Source: Andrena cerasifolii (Eukaryota; Arthropoda; Insecta; Hymenoptera; Andrenidae). From it: a stretch of 64,000 bases of DNA. Below the pieces are notes generated by a model. The model did no database searches, had not been told where the DNA came from, and saw nothing but the letters and a program-made list of their open reading frames with translations. A program made the translations under genes and the position numbers. The stretch spans positions 9,355,001 to 9,419,000 of the forward strand of contig NC_135130.1 of NCBI RefSeq assembly GCF_050908995.1, written 5' to 3'. Of the stretch, positions 1 through 12,112 are shown in pieces. Position 1 is the stretch's first letter; every line of letters begins with the position of its first letter.

Positions 1-131
1 AAAAATAATTTTTTCCCTTATTTAATCTACGACTCTCAATTTTATTATGTCGGCGCCTCATCATTTGCACTGTGTAAATCTGACGCCGACTTAAAAAATT
101 GAGAGTCTTAGATTAAATAAAGGGGAAAATG
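1..131. repeat. Hairpin-forming inverted repeat (MITE-like remnant)
   Basis: Two arms of about 45 bases face each other around a spacer of about 25 bases. The left arm (about 11-55) contains TTATTTAATCTACGACTCTC, and the right arm (about 82-131) is its near-perfect reverse complement, ending in AAATAAAGGGGAAAA. Both arms also carry the complementary GTCGGCG block next to the loop. This matches a foldback MITE or a pair of transposon ends. I found no transposase and no clear target-site duplication; the left end is cut by the window edge. Confidence 0.7.
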
Positions 132-2087
132 AATTTTTACTTTTTACTTCCTTTTATATTTTTTGAAATCGGTTTTAATTTTTTTAATTTTTTAATTTTT
201 AGTTACTTAAGTTATATAACTACATTTTCTAAAATAATAAATATAAATATAGTATAATATACGCAGAGGGGACACGTTTCCGAGCGATAGTTTTTCGCTC
301 CTTTCTTGCCGATGGCGAGAGCGAGATGGAACGAGAGCGAATCAGAGGGACTGAAAGCGAGCGAATCAGAGGGACTGAAAGCGAGCGAGAAACGGTACGA
401 GACAGACGACGCGTTGATACTTTGTTTCGCTCTCTTTTTCGGACGCCCGATACTCCGTCCTTTGCCTGCCCGTGCATACAATATATTAATAATGAAACAG
501 ATTTCGTATTTTTGTTGTAACTTCAAAACTACTAGAACGATTTTGATAATTCCTTCTCCGTGTCCTAAATCGATTGAAGCTAAATTAAACGCAATAAGTT
601 TCACGAAAATCGGTGCAGTTGTTACGGCGAAAATCGCGGACAAACGTAATACGTATAACATACGTACAAACACCTCGACTGAGAACCTTTTTCTTCTTTT
701 TTTAAGTCGATTAAAAAGGTAACGCAACCTTAGCGCAAACCGATAAACGCCTACTTCGTAAACAAATGCTTCGTGTCCGAACGTGACTAATGGCCGACAC
801 AAACAAACAATCGGCGACACGCAACTCAACAGGCGACCGTTACGAGAAATATGTTCGGTTACATGTCGGAAACGCAACAATGCGTAGATTAACAGATACG
901 TGAAAGAGCAAATGTTCGATAATGATATGTTCTGCATCGGAAACAAATGTATACGGCACGCAACATCGATATACATACCGCGGAAGCTACAGTTCGCTGT
1001 GTTCGCCAACGTTCAACATCGATGCAAACTAATCGCACAATCAAATCTATTAATTGCATGCTTACCTCCGCACATTCGTTCACAGACACCCCGGAACGTA
1101 CTCTGGTCGATTTTCTTCTGCACTTTAGCAACAAACCACCAAAAATTGACAACGAAACGTAACACGCGAAACAGAGCAACCGACCGGCCGCGCACCACCA
1201 ACGAAACTCGTTTGCGTTCGCGCACGATCGCGCCCAACCAACCTAAGTGCCTGCAGCGCACTCTACCGAATGGAAATCGTACTTCTCCTCTACCCGCCAC
1301 CCTTATTTCAAATTAACACGAAAAATGCCCCGCCAATGTGGCCTCCACTTCCACAAGTATTCTTCGTAACGGCTACATTACCGTCCAACCCATTAAGCAG
1401 CCTCCTACGTAGTTTTTTAACGGACGAAATTAATGCACGAACTAAGAAACCGACAAGTAAAATGCGTGGTACTGCTCACACCTACGATCACTGCCACGGT
1501 TCACCTCCGGTCACTGATTATATACACGGTTCTGCGACCGTTCGATATTCTTAAAGGATGTCAGAGGCTCGATTCTTTCTCAGACGCATTAAACTTTGTG
1601 TATACATTGAATCGCGCGGCACTCGCGGGACGAAATGAAAATAACGACCACCTTGTAACAAGGAAACACCTGGGAACACCGTACACTGTAGAAACGAATA
1701 CTTAACTAACTTCACCAATGATTGAATTGAATATAGTTCTCGGAGTCACCGCCCTCGGACGTGGAATTCTCATGGAGTCGGTATTTCAGTTCGCCTGACA
1801 CGAACTTCCAGAAGATGTTAGATCTATTCTATGCCTCGTCTATGATTATTTTTTCATTTCTAACGTGAGAAAATGTCCTCCCCAACCTCTCGCATAGCGA
1901 TTCACGCATCCTCCCGCCAAAAGTTCGCCCCGGGAATTTTAAATGCGATTCTTAGTATCTCGATGCGGGGAATAATTGAACGAACAGTAATATCTTCAAC
2001 GGACGCTTTTATTATAAGAATCTAGCTTTATTGTTGTTAAATGTGCAAAAAAATATTGCAATTAAATGACATAAAAGTGATTTAAAA
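132..2087. other. Intergenic region, no supported gene
   Basis: Open frames on both strands here are short, mutually overlapping and resemble no family I know. The stretch starts AT-rich and becomes mixed in composition. At 337-384 there is an exact two-copy tandem of a 24-bp GA-rich unit (GCGAATCAGAGGGACTGAAA, then GCGA), followed by a partial copy. The last part may hold the 3' flank of the proteasome gene. Confidence 0.5.
337..384. repeat. 24-bp tandem repeat, two exact copies
   Basis: Two identical 24-base units lie side by side, with partial units on both sides (GAGAGCGA before, GCGAG after). The unit length is a multiple of three, so frames stay open through it. That explains why spurious reading frames overlap on both strands here. 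Confidence 0.75.
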
Positions 2088-3215
2088 TTAAGGGATATTG
2101 GCAAGGTAGTCCTTAACGCTAGAAGGATCCAATCTCCTGAAACCGTTTTCATCGCAGATACCAACTTCTATATTATCGGCAGTCATTTGACCCTCGAACC
2201 CTTCCTTCAACGTTAGAATGGCAGTGTGAACAGCATCGTCCAGTTCCAAGTCCTCGCTGTATCTCTTTTCGAGGAACGTCTTGCCGTTTACGAAATTTTT
2301 ACCCATGGCGGTCGCCTTCCATGCAAAATATGCACCAGAAGGATCGCATTGAAATAGGTACGGTTTGCCGCTGTCCCAGCCGCAAATTAGTAGCGACACT
2401 CCGAAAGGTCTGACTCCGCTAAAATTTCAATCCCATAGTACGTTAACCACGTCCTAGGTCGGACAGATCGCGACGCGATTTAAACGATCCATACCCAGAC
2501 TGTGTATATTCCTGCATAAGCATGGCGACTCGTTGCACCAGCTGGGCAGTTGGGATTGGTTCTTGATACACCAGCAAGTACTGCTGCGCCATTTTACGAG
2601 CTTGCTTCACTAGTAGCCTGTAATCCGGCCCCATTCCGCTATACGTCATGCCTATATGCTTCGTGATCATTTCTACTTTGTTCACGCTGTGTTCGTCGTA
2701 TAATATAGACTTATGCTTGTTCTCCGTCGCAAGGACGATTCCATTTGATGCCTTTATACCGACGCTAGCTGCCCCAGCAGCAACCGCAGCTAGGGCATAT
2801 TCTATCTGCACCAACTTGCCCGATGGGCTGTGTAACAAAGTAAATACATTCTTGTGATTTTCCAGTTACGCTCCACGGGTATTTGACGAGTCATGAGGAC
2901 TCCATATAAATCCGTACATTTTCAATGAAAAATCACGTAACGTTAGTCGTTACAGTCGGTCTCGCGCGAACGACGCCGCGCGAAATAAATTCATTCCTTT
3001 GTTAATATACATTCTATAAAAAAATTGTGTAAACTAAGGCGAGTGACTTGCCGCTAGGTTATACACCTACCAGAAGATTGTCAGTGGGCCATCGAATTAT
3101 ACGAATCCGACGGTAATAAGTTAAATTTAGTGCTCGAAATCCACGAATCGCGAGAAGAAAATGATTATAATTACCTGAAAGTCGTTAACGAGAAACTATA
3201 CCGTTCCGAAGCCAT
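2088..3215 (-). CDS. Prosalpha2: Proteasome subunit alpha type-2 (three exons)
   Basis: This is a subunit of the outer alpha ring of the 20S proteasome core, which gates substrate entry. Exons in transcript order are 3175-3215, 2495-2827 and 2088-2418, joining to 705 bases and 234 residues, the usual length for PSMA2. The tiny first exon encodes [13 protein letters not shown] and an AG that completes serine with the first base of exon 2. Visible hallmarks are the N-terminal alpha signature [20 protein letters not shown], the SLLICGWD block and the C-terminal acidic stretch ending DYLANIP. Donors are GTAATT and GTATGG; acceptors are ACAG and TTAG. Family assignment is by recognition and is very secure. 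No partner gene lies on the same strand nearby. Confidence 0.96.
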
Positions 3216-4400
3216 GACAATTACTTTGCAACAATACAGGTATTAAATACCGTGAACGGCCGGTATGCAGTTGGATAATACGCGGAAATAAAAATCACCA
3301 AGACGCCGCGACACTAGGGACTTGTCGATTTAATGTTGCAGGTTTGTAGATTCGAATTTAAATTCTGAATTCCACTTACAGACTTTTGCATTAGACATTC
3401 AATTAAACTTCCTACTACTATACGAAAAGACTTTCAACTAGAAAATTTGCAAAATATAAAAAGATCCTCGGATATACGTTCTATCAGTATAGGATACTAG
3501 CTTTACTACTCGGCTTCGCCCGAAATTTAGATTGTGATTTTATAAAAGAAATTTTTTTTTGTTTTTTTTGTGAAAATAGTCACATTTACCTGGATTAGCA
3601 TAATGAGCTGAGGTACATTTCGTGACCCGAGAGTTTACCGTTCGAAAGTTTTTAGTTACACTTTCTGCTTTATAGTATAAGATATTTGTGACGAAAGGTG
3701 GAAAATGAATAAAAATGATGGTCGATGTAGGGCGAAATCCACTTACGCTCAAATCGCCCGCAACGCCCGTGGTTGTCGTTTCAAAATTTATGAAAATCTC
3801 TTGAAATATGGAAGAGAAATCTGTGGAAAAGGTATTATAAAAAAAAAATCTCTTGAAATATGGAAGAGAAATCTGTGGAAAAGGTATTATAAAAAAAATC
3901 TCTTGAAATATGGAAGAGAAATCTGTGGAAAAGGTATTATAAAAAAATACAGGTTTTTAAATATAAATGAGGACTCGAAAACAGGAGCACATACTTTATG
4001 ATATTCATTTTATTCCAAAAATGGAAACTAAAAAAAATGGAAAATTCCTACGTAATTCGTAATTAGGCGAATAAAAGTATCTCGGTGTATATAGATGTTG
4101 GAAAATATATTCTTAATCGATTCGATACCTCTAAGTGGTCCAACTTCGTGTAAAAGAAGAATATCAAATCTGCGACAGGCTTCGCGACTGAATATTTCGG
4201 ACGAGTGCCATCCGAGATCAGGTCCCATCTTACGGAGAACTTCTTCCTCAAATTGCTCATGCATCGTGCAAACTTCTGCACGGCATCCCGCAAGACGTCA
4301 CGTACGAATGTCCAATAAAAACGCGTACTGTTTCGGCTGCGGTTAACGAAGTAATTCGGCAGCGTGTTTAAATGTAAAAGTGTCGATAAAAGGGACAGAG
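3216..4400. other. Intergenic region with repeat debris
   Basis: AT-rich DNA separates the proteasome gene and SPEF1. At 3500-3530 there is a CTACTCGGCTTCGCCCG motif of the kind that recurs in dispersed arthropod repeats, and a three-copy tandem repeat lies at 3793-3947. On the minus strand, overlapping frames at about 4028-4422 lack any family signature, although a possible donor (TCC then GTAAGA) sits in one of them. A head-to-head gene with SPEF1 is therefore possible but not supported. Confidence 0.5.
3793..3947. repeat. Tandem repeat, three copies of a 50-52 bp unit
   Basis: The unit starts AAAATCTCTTGAAATATGGA and continues through AGAGAAATCTGTGGAAAAGG to a run of A. It begins near 3793, 3845 and 3895. 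Copies are essentially identical apart from the length of the A run, which points to recent expansion or slippage. It lies inside repeat-derived DNA and has no evident coding role. Confidence 0.85.
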
Positions 4401-5593
4401 ATGGCCAACGAAAACGAAACAACTCCGGATGTTCAGTCGGAAGAGCTGCGCGCTTGGATCTCCTCGATCCCCTTCTCGAAACCGAAGAGAAACTTAAAAA
4501 GAGACTTCTCGGATGCCGGTACCTATTTCACCTATCTAACAATTGTACCTTATTCGCAATTTCAATGCATAAATCATTCGTCTCAGTTCTGATGGCGGAA
4601 GTACTAAAGATATATTACCCGCGCATTGTCGATCTACACAATTACATACCGGCCAGCAGTCTGACCACGAAAAAAGATAACTGGAATATGCTGAACCGAA
4701 AAGTGCTCTGCAAAATCGACATGAAATTGTCGAAAGATGCGATTCATCAGCTGGCTAGTTCTGAGCCTGGGGCCGCCGAGCGTATGTTGCTGGACCTGAA
4801 GAGCAGGGTTTTAAAGAATTTCGAGCATCAGAATCCTGAGAATTCTGAAAATCCTTTGTGCAACGATGGGGAGAGGGACGCGGTCGAGGGAGGTAGCGCA
4901 GACCCAAGTAGATAATATCTATTGATATCGACACCCCGATGGGAATCTAAATATTTATTTATCCAAAGCGTATGGTACTTTGCCTAGGCAAACTTGACCA
5001 GCACATCGCGAATGCTGAGACGGAGGAAACTTCAGTTTCACGGTCGACTGATCAGTTAGCTCTGAACACCCTAAATTCCAGTGTTTTCCTAAGAGCGAAG
5101 GAAAAACTGTTCCTTATCCTACAATGGATCATAAGCTGGCTGTGCGTTTGGAACTACTTGCCAACCGTAAAGACCCGGTCATCGAAGAATTCGGGTAAGT
5201 TACGGATTTCTCCGCAGAACAGTTTCTATAACACGCGCAATTTGTCCCGCTCCTGTTCAAGCACAAGCAGGTGCCGGCGCGTCCACGACGCAAAGTGCGC
5301 CAGTGTACAATAAGGTGGAGGATGCTATTCCCCGTCACATCTGCGCGCAATTAGGGCGAAAGCTCCACGAGATGGACGACATTATCAGCTCCTTGAATCA
5401 CAAGGTCGCGTACCTAGAGAGCGTTATGAAGCTGAAGGACCTGCGAATATCGAACCTGACGTCGCAAATCCTGCAGAACGCCGTGGAGTCCGAGCAGCTC
5501 GGCAAAGTCCAAACGAACAACGACGCGCAGGCTAACAACAAGCCTCGGCCTCGCTCGCAAAATATTCGGGAGAGAGTGAAAATGGAGGAATGA
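4401..5593 (+). CDS. Spef1: Sperm flagellar protein 1 / CLAMP (calponin-homology, microtubule-binding)
   Basis: SPEF1 proteins bind and bundle axonemal microtubules, notably in the ciliary central apparatus. Exon 1 is 4401-4518 (ATG at 4401). It splices with donor GGTACC to 4587, giving RDFSDAVLMAEV, the typical CH-domain junction. Exon 2 carries HNYIPA, the WNMLNRKVL helix and PGAAERMLLDLK, all typical of the SPEF1 CH domain. A third exon ends at 5194 (LEVLLANRKDP-like block, then EEFG and GTAAGT). The last exon holds a predicted coiled coil, YLESVMKLKDLRISNL, and stops at 5591-5593. The exon 2/3 join and the acceptor before the last exon are ambiguous: candidate exon 3 starts are 5056 and 5082, and candidate last acceptors lie near 5271 and 5296. 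The total protein is roughly 240-260 residues. Confidence 0.87.
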
Positions 5594-7388
5594 TGTATGA
5601 GATACTAAATAAACACGTGGACAGCGAATAAATTAATTTATTCCACCCCCATACCCTTAGCTCTTTCACGAATTCTATTTCGGTACTTCTAACTTCTAAC
5701 TACAGTTGATTTCGAAAGAAAACCAACGGGGTCTGACTGCGCAATGTAATCGTAGAACACAAGTTCATTTCTAGAATGGGCTAAGAGGGAACTTAACGCT
5801 AACATTGTCAGCGTTCTGCAGCAGAGAGGGGATGCGCTTGGTACACGGTTACGTACCTCAATTTTAGTATAAAGAGAACGTTCTAGGGACAGAGGCACAC
5901 GAGTAGAACTTCGGCTGTCGAGGCAGTGTAATTTAGAATTTGGTAGCAACTGGTGTGAGTATAATTCAACGTTGAATTAACACAATTGTTCCTGGTGACC
6001 GGTTTTACTTCTGCTGCTTGACAATTTTTACGCTGACCTTTTGAAATTCGACTGCATACCTCGCGTTCTTATTCGGCTGCAATCACGTTAGTATTGCGAA
6101 CCTACCGCAAGCAGGATTGCGCCACGCTCTCTGCAGCACGGTTGGATGTAATTATTTTAATTTAGAATTAGCTTGATAAAATTCTCTTCCGGAGATACTG
6201 CAACATGCGCAGTTTTACTGGTCCTGTGGAATAAGATCGCTTCCATAGGAAAATATTTCGAGTATGTCGCTGCGAAGCATTTGCCGAATACCACAGGTTT
6301 CTTATTGTGCGTAAAACAGTAATGGTTTTCGAAAAGAATAAAGTGCAAAGTGTGTTTGATATCGCATGGCGATTTTTCGTACGGTTATAATAGTTACCTC
6401 CACATAGATTCGTCTCCGTGAAATTGAACGTATACAGATCCTAGGAGTACCTGCTCACCTTGACGTAGTTCCTAAAAAGGAAAACGTTGTAAAAGTAGTT
6501 GAAGCCTTTCCACTACGTAAAGAAGTATTATGCACATACTGAAAATTATTATGCATTTGTAAATAATGCTCAGATACCGAAGGAATCCTTTTGAATATTA
6601 CTATAGTCATTATATAGAACACTACTCTATCTTTCCTACTAAATTTATTAATTCCTGGAAGAAATTAAAGGAACACTAGATGGCTGTATCTTCCCGAAAA
6701 ATGGTCGCAAAAAATAATTAAAACAGCATTTTAACGCTTGAAGTTTCTAGGTTTTGAATCAAGGACTCAAATTTCTTTTTTTTATCCATTATGATACTAT
6801 TTTAACGAGGTGAAGCGCAGGTAACGAAGTTTAAGAAACTTTGAATTAAATCCAGTTTAAAACGATCCCAAAAATTGCATATTTACCATTGTTTAGAAAA
6901 CATGATGCCACTTCAAGGAAAAGCATGGAATCATTCAAGTGTCCACGTTTTTTTGTGAGATAAAACAACCCTTAAACACTGTGCAAAAGGCCAAAATGGA
7001 TTTAATACGATTAAAAAAAAATCTTATTAAATTGGCAACTAAATGTCCCGAAAGGAAACAATCTTAGCTTTCCAAAACACTCATGAAAATTTGTCTACGC
7101 TCATAGGTTCGCAAGTTATAGGTGCTCAAAGTGTAAGGTACCATTTTTGCTTTGATCGCGAATAACTCGGTCAATAAAAATCATACAACAAAACAAAAAC
7201 AAACGAAATTAAAGAGAAATGTTTGCGCTATAAGAGTTCTTCATTGAATTTACCGGAAAAATTTTTTTTGGACCGTGCATACGTTCAAACTAGGCAAGAA
7301 AATTCTGAAACTTCATTTCCTACACCTGATTTCGCTAAAACAGTATCATAATTACTTAGTTCTGTTACACGATATACCGTCCGTTTAG
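5594..7388. other. Intergenic AT-rich region with transposon fragments
   Basis: No gene is supported. From about 6661 the text AATTAAAGGAACACT, GATGGCTGTATCT and AAAAATGGTCG closely matches the inside of the MITE at 41453-41639, so this is a diverged or truncated relative. No matching right terminal repeat is visible. Downstream to about 7330 the AT-rich sequence has no open frame and looks like decayed mobile-element DNA. Confidence 0.55.
6661..6725 (+). mobile_element. Partial relative of the 41.5-kb MITE
   Basis: The segment shares AATTAAAGGAACACT, then GGCTGTATCT, then an AAATGGTCG block, in the same order as the terminal and subterminal part of the element at 41453-41639. The copy lacks the outermost CCGCGTCAAA terminal bases and has no opposite terminus, so it appears truncated. 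Confidence 0.6.
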
Positions 7389-7530
7389 ATGATATTGGTT
7401 AATGTTCCCTTGATCAATATCGCATCGTGTAGCACGATATCCACGTTGCTCATACTTTTCCACTTGCTGTTAGTATTCATCTACGGGCAGTGCGCAGTTC
7501 ACGCTAGGACGCTGCAAGTGCAAGGCCAGA

Positions 7531-8705
7531 ATGGACGAGAAGACAGCGATAGTCACTGGATGCACTTCTGGTATCGGGAAGGAGACTGCCAGGAACATAG
7601 CGAGCAGAGGGTGCAGGCTGATCATGGCTTGTCGGAACGTCGAGCTGGCGAATAAATTCAAAGGTTCGTCTTAGGGGTAATCGTACGATGGCAACTTAAT
7701 TATCAAGGAAATACAGTAGTCTTTGCAAATCGAATATATTGCTAAGTTCTCATTAAAAACTATCACGTTTTCACAGAGGAACTGATAGAAAAGACCAGCA
7801 ATAGTAACATCGTGGTCCGAAAACTGAATTTGTCGTCACTATCCTCCGTAAGGGAGTTTGCCCGGCAAATAAACCTCGAGGAGAACAGGTTGGACCTGTT
7901 AATTCATAATGCAGGTACTGCCGAGTTATTCAGTAAGAAAGTCACAGAGGACGGCCTGGAAATGACAATGGCAACGAATCAGTATGGACCGTTTCTGCTC
8001 ACGCATCTCTTGATCGGTAACATAATTGTACCTTCTTTGCAAATCAAACATAGACTTCAATCGGTGAAATTAAATTCAGGAAACTCAGTACATGAAACAT
8101 ACTTATCGTCGACAGATTTACTGAAGCGATCGAAGCCGAGCCGTATAGTCGTGGTCGCGTCAAGAATGTACCGTCTGGCACGATTAAACTTGAACAACAC
8201 AAATCCAACGACCACCTGTCCTCTGTACTTATACTTCCTCTCGAAGTACGCGAACATCGTGTTCACGTTGGAGCTAGCACGACGTCTCGAAGGTACTGGA
8301 GTGACCGCCAATTGTTTGCACCCTGGGGTGATTAACACCGGGATCTGGAAGAGCGTTCCACCACCAATCTCCTGGATGCTGAACTTCATATTGAACACCT
8401 TCTGCAGAACGATCGAGCAGGGTGCACAGACGACAATATTCGTCGCCTTCTGCGACAAGCTCAGTAGGGTTTCCGGCAAATACTTCGTGGACTGCTGTGT
8501 AAGCGCACATTTCTTATGAATACGCCGAAATCCTAAACCTGGCAAACGAAAGCACGTTCTTATAATCCAAACGAAACATCGACGAAACGATTGATTTCAG
8601 GAAGAAGAGCTTATCCGTAGTGTACAGGATCCAGGGCTGGGTAAAAAGTTCTGGGAAATCTCCGAAGGCCTGGTGAAACTTCAACCGGAGGACCCAAAAA
8701 TTTAA
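7531..8705 (+). CDS. Short-chain dehydrogenase, retinol dehydrogenase 11-14-like
   Basis: This is an NAD(P)-dependent oxidoreductase of the classical SDR fold; the family often acts on retinoids or lipid aldehydes at the ER membrane. Exons are 7531-7663, 7777-8016, 8116-8498 and 8601-8705, all joining in frame. The Rossmann motif TGCTSGIG lies near the start. IHNAG follows, then the catalytic serine in VVVASRMYR and the YxxxK pair in YFLSK. The product ends EDPKI. The ATG at 7531 is a minimal start. The same frame is open upstream to a TAG near 7471 and reads FTLGRCKCKARM, normal pre-core sequence for RDH11-14. A hydrophobic anchor starting at 7389 lies in a different frame (see findings), so the true N-terminus is unresolved. 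The substrate cannot be read from sequence. Confidence 0.88.
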
Positions 8706-8999
8706 ACGTCCAATTTACTACTTTCCTATGTAATATCTGTGGGTTTCAAGGCTTCCCGCGCGTAGTATGGTGTACTTCGTAGTTTCTGCAATAACTTCTC
8801 CAAACTGTATTACGTAATATGCGTAGCAAGTGATGAAATAAATGTTGTATATAATTGGAATTGATTATTGGAGGAGTTTTAGATAAAAACGATTACGTTT
8901 GTTTGTTACATCTCTTTAATGCACGAACGATATACATATTTGTCGGATTACATGGCCGGACTGATACAGAACTGTGTGGTCGCCAAGGAAATTCCACGT

Positions 9000-11544
9000 T
9001 CAATGTTTCACGTTGGATTTTACATTGTGCGATCCGGAATGTAGGGGGAACAGTCTCTCCCATGTTCGCATCCTCTCCGGAAAGAAGCTGTTCTTCATGC
9101 TCGGAGAAAGATCGATCTCCAAGAAATTATTTTGCGCAGGTACGAATGTGCTCCACGTCACACCCTCCAGCCTCTTGTTGTTCCTAGGAAGTGGCTCGCC
9201 TGTTTCCACGAAATTCGACCACATGGAAGTGTAAAGTTCCACCATAGGGATTTCAGGAGCACCGCTTTCAAAGTACGGGAAGAAGTTCTTCATGTAGAAG
9301 AGGTACTGCAGATCGTCGTGGTGCACTACGCCTGAGGCAATATTTAGAAAGTTTCCGGTGACTGATTTCGATGTTACAGTTAAGCAAGTAGAGAGAAGTG
9401 AGGTGATTTTACCGAATGGCGTGCTGCTATTCCACATGGAGAAGCTGTAGCGTCCTTGATACGTGAATTTGTAGAAATACACCGGCTGGCTGGAACCGGC
9501 GGCGATTAATTTCGCTGCTCGGTACATAGGGAATATGATTATACTATCGGCGTACACCTGGAATAATTAATGTCCAATGTCATCATCCAGAGGCTACGTT
9601 GCAATTTCAAGAGAAACTTTTACGAACCTCGGCAAGTGCCGTGTTCGTGGCTGAACCAATTGGCTGATCCTTGAAGTAGAATCGTCGTAATTCCCTGCTA
9701 ATGTAGTTGGATCGTGGCGTGTCCTGTTCGTACCCGCATATGATCGGAGCAAGGGTGTTCCAATTGTCGTCCAGCTCGCGGTACAGCGAGGCGTTTACCC
9801 TGGTGGCATTCTCGTAAGCTGCAATGCACGATGGAATAATTGTAGTAAATAAATATTAAGCTCGCGAGCCGCATCCGTACCTGCAGCCACGCCGCCAAAT
9901 TCGTCCTGTGTAACCCCGAGAATTAAAGGAACCTGCTTGAACTTCTTCTGCTTGATCAAGTCGTAGGGGTGCGCGGCGAGGAATCTCTCGACACCGCGAA
10001 CTTCGGGTTCCACTGTCGGTTTCCAAAGCAGAATGGGATTTCCGTGCCAATCCTGCCTCGAGGAAAACACGATTACCGCCCACTTGTTAAGCAGCCACGC
10101 ATTGGCGAACGATTTTCAAACTCACAAATAAGGAGTTCAATGTGTTGGTGATGTTCTCTGTGGGCTTCGTGTACAGGCAGAGCAGCATCGAGCCAGTCGT
10201 GTCTGTGGGGCAGTTCAACAGCTCAGCAAACTTCTTGGAAAGGTGTTTCTGCCCCTGATGAGAAACACCAGCGTACACGTCTGCTTTGATAGGAGCAGCG
10301 CTCATCGAGATAGCTCTGTGGAACAAATTTGTGGACATTGGGGACACCATGTGCAGTATTATACTGAAACTTCCAGCACTGTAACCGCACAGTGTGACGG
10401 AATTCGGATTGCCACCGAAAGCAGCGATGTTTCTCTGAACCCAACGAAGAGCCACCACCTGATCCTTCATGCCCATGTTCCCCGGCGCCAAGTTATCGCC
10501 GGTGCTCAAGAAGCCTGCAAAGATTCGTAACGGTCCGTCAAGATTATCACTTGTCCCGCTAATCTTCGAAATTACCTAACGCTCCGAGACGATAATTGAT
10601 CGTGACCAAGACGATATCTTGGTCCATCAGATACTGCGGTCCAAAGTTTGTACTCTGCCCCGAAAAGCCATAGAAGCCGCCCGGATGTATGAACACCATC
10701 ACCGGTCTGGATACATTCTCGCTCTCGCAAGGCAACTGAAATTCGACGGTCAGTACTCCGCGTATTTGTATTCCCGAATATTTAACCACTTACTTTGGTG
10801 GTGTACACGTTTAAACGCAGACAATCTTCAGACGTCAGTTGACCATCTGGGTGAGGACAACTGGGTCCTTCCTCGGTGGCATCGAAAACATTCTGCCAGT
10901 CTTCCGCTGGAACTGGAGGCTGGAAGATTGCAGAATCATTTCAATACAGCGGAATTGAGTAGAACAAACATCTAGGAAGTAATCAGAACGATGTGCGTAG
11001 TACAGGAATTGCAAAATTTCAATTGTCAATTGTCAATGATACAACGAGGAAAAGAGATAATCCAGTTCTAGACAGTACGTTGACTTCCCAGCGATGATTC
11101 ACAAGGTAGCATTATGATCACATGAACGACGCTAATGCGCATATTACAGGAACGGAAAACCTCGTTACGGTGCGTCTTGAATGAGAACGAACGGTCGCGG
11201 TCGTGCGACGTTGATACGCATCTTTTGTGTCAGTTTCATTGTTCCCACCTACCTACTGCCTTCCTGCTGATGTTTCGTAGAAAGAAGTACCCGAATCGAA
11301 GATACCTTAAGAATGTGAGAAACGCGCTCGAGTACAAGATTCTTACTTGGAAACGTTGATGTCCAGTGGGAGGTTCGCCGTACCTCACACCGCGAAATGA
11401 ATAGATGTCCCTTCCGAGTCTCGAAGTCAAGATTGAGCCGCGAATTTGACCAATCGGTGCATTTACCAGCGGTAGCTCCTCGTTGGAATGTTCGCCGGCG
11501 ATAATGCCGATAAGGCAAACGAAAGCTACTAAAATACTCTTCAT
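9000..11544 (-). CDS. Type-B carboxylesterase, copy 1 (secreted)
   Basis: This serine hydrolase of the alpha/beta-hydrolase carboxylesterase family cleaves carboxylic esters; related insect genes include venom and hormone or detoxification esterases. Eight exons run in transcript order: 11347-11544, 10794-10919, 10576-10735, 10126-10514, 9881-10052, 9628-9818, 9413-9557 and 9000-9331. They give 1713 bases and 570 residues. A signal peptide (MKSILVAFVCLIGIIAG) opens the protein. The oxyanion loop is HPGGFYGFSG, the nucleophile elbow is GYSAG, the acidic triad member is in QDEFGG and the histidine is in VVHHDDLQYLF. The triad is complete, so an active enzyme is expected. The disulfide motif EDCLRLNVYT is present. 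The next gene on the same strand is its paralogue, and the exon layout is shared. Which named esterase clade it belongs to needs a tree. Confidence 0.93.
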
Positions 11545-12112
11545 CTTGGGTCTCGAGGCCGGCTCTTCTTTTCTTCCGAGTCCTCTGTGCCCGAAGGAGG
11601 AGAATAGTACTGGTCTTTAAGAGAGGCTCGACTCGGTTAACCAATGCAGCCTGTGCGCGTGCTAGCACTGAATAACTCAAGGATAAAACCCGAACAAGTT
11701 ATATACTAGCTACAGAGGAAAACGAGTGGGGAAACTAAATTATTTTTCTGGGAACAACTGTGCTCTACGAACGCTTACGTGATGTCATCCTTAGTCCGGT
11801 CGTTTAAATGATAACGCAATTACAGCTTTTTTTCGGATAAGTACAGTTTATTATTGAAACAATTATTCGTTTCTGCTTTTACCCTGCAATCGCGCTTTTA
11901 TCAGTATCGAAAGTTATAGGTGTCGCGAACTTACGAAATGAGTAAACAAATGATAGGGGAAATAAAGAAGTGACGATATAAATGGATGCGTTTTATTAAT
12001 AAGCAGCCGATACCATATAACTCGGTTACGTTGTGTTTTTCGAATGCCCAAGAAATTTGGGTAAGACCTGTAATTTATTACATGTCTATCTGCGCTACGC
12101 ATTCTGGATGAT
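11545..12112. other. Spacer between the two carboxylesterase genes
   Basis: This 568-base spacer holds the upstream region of esterase copy 1 and the 3' flank of copy 2, both on the minus strand. The text from 11680 to 12100 is AT-rich with no family-like frame. I see no shared repeat that would mark the duplication breakpoint. Confidence 0.6.

Noticed and set aside
212..1009. Long overlapping open frames on both strands
   Set aside because: They overlap each other and the 24-bp tandem repeat, have no domain signature and no splice partners.
8057..8545. Minus-strand frame opposite the SDR gene
   Set aside because: It is antisense to well-supported SDR exons and shows no family feature.
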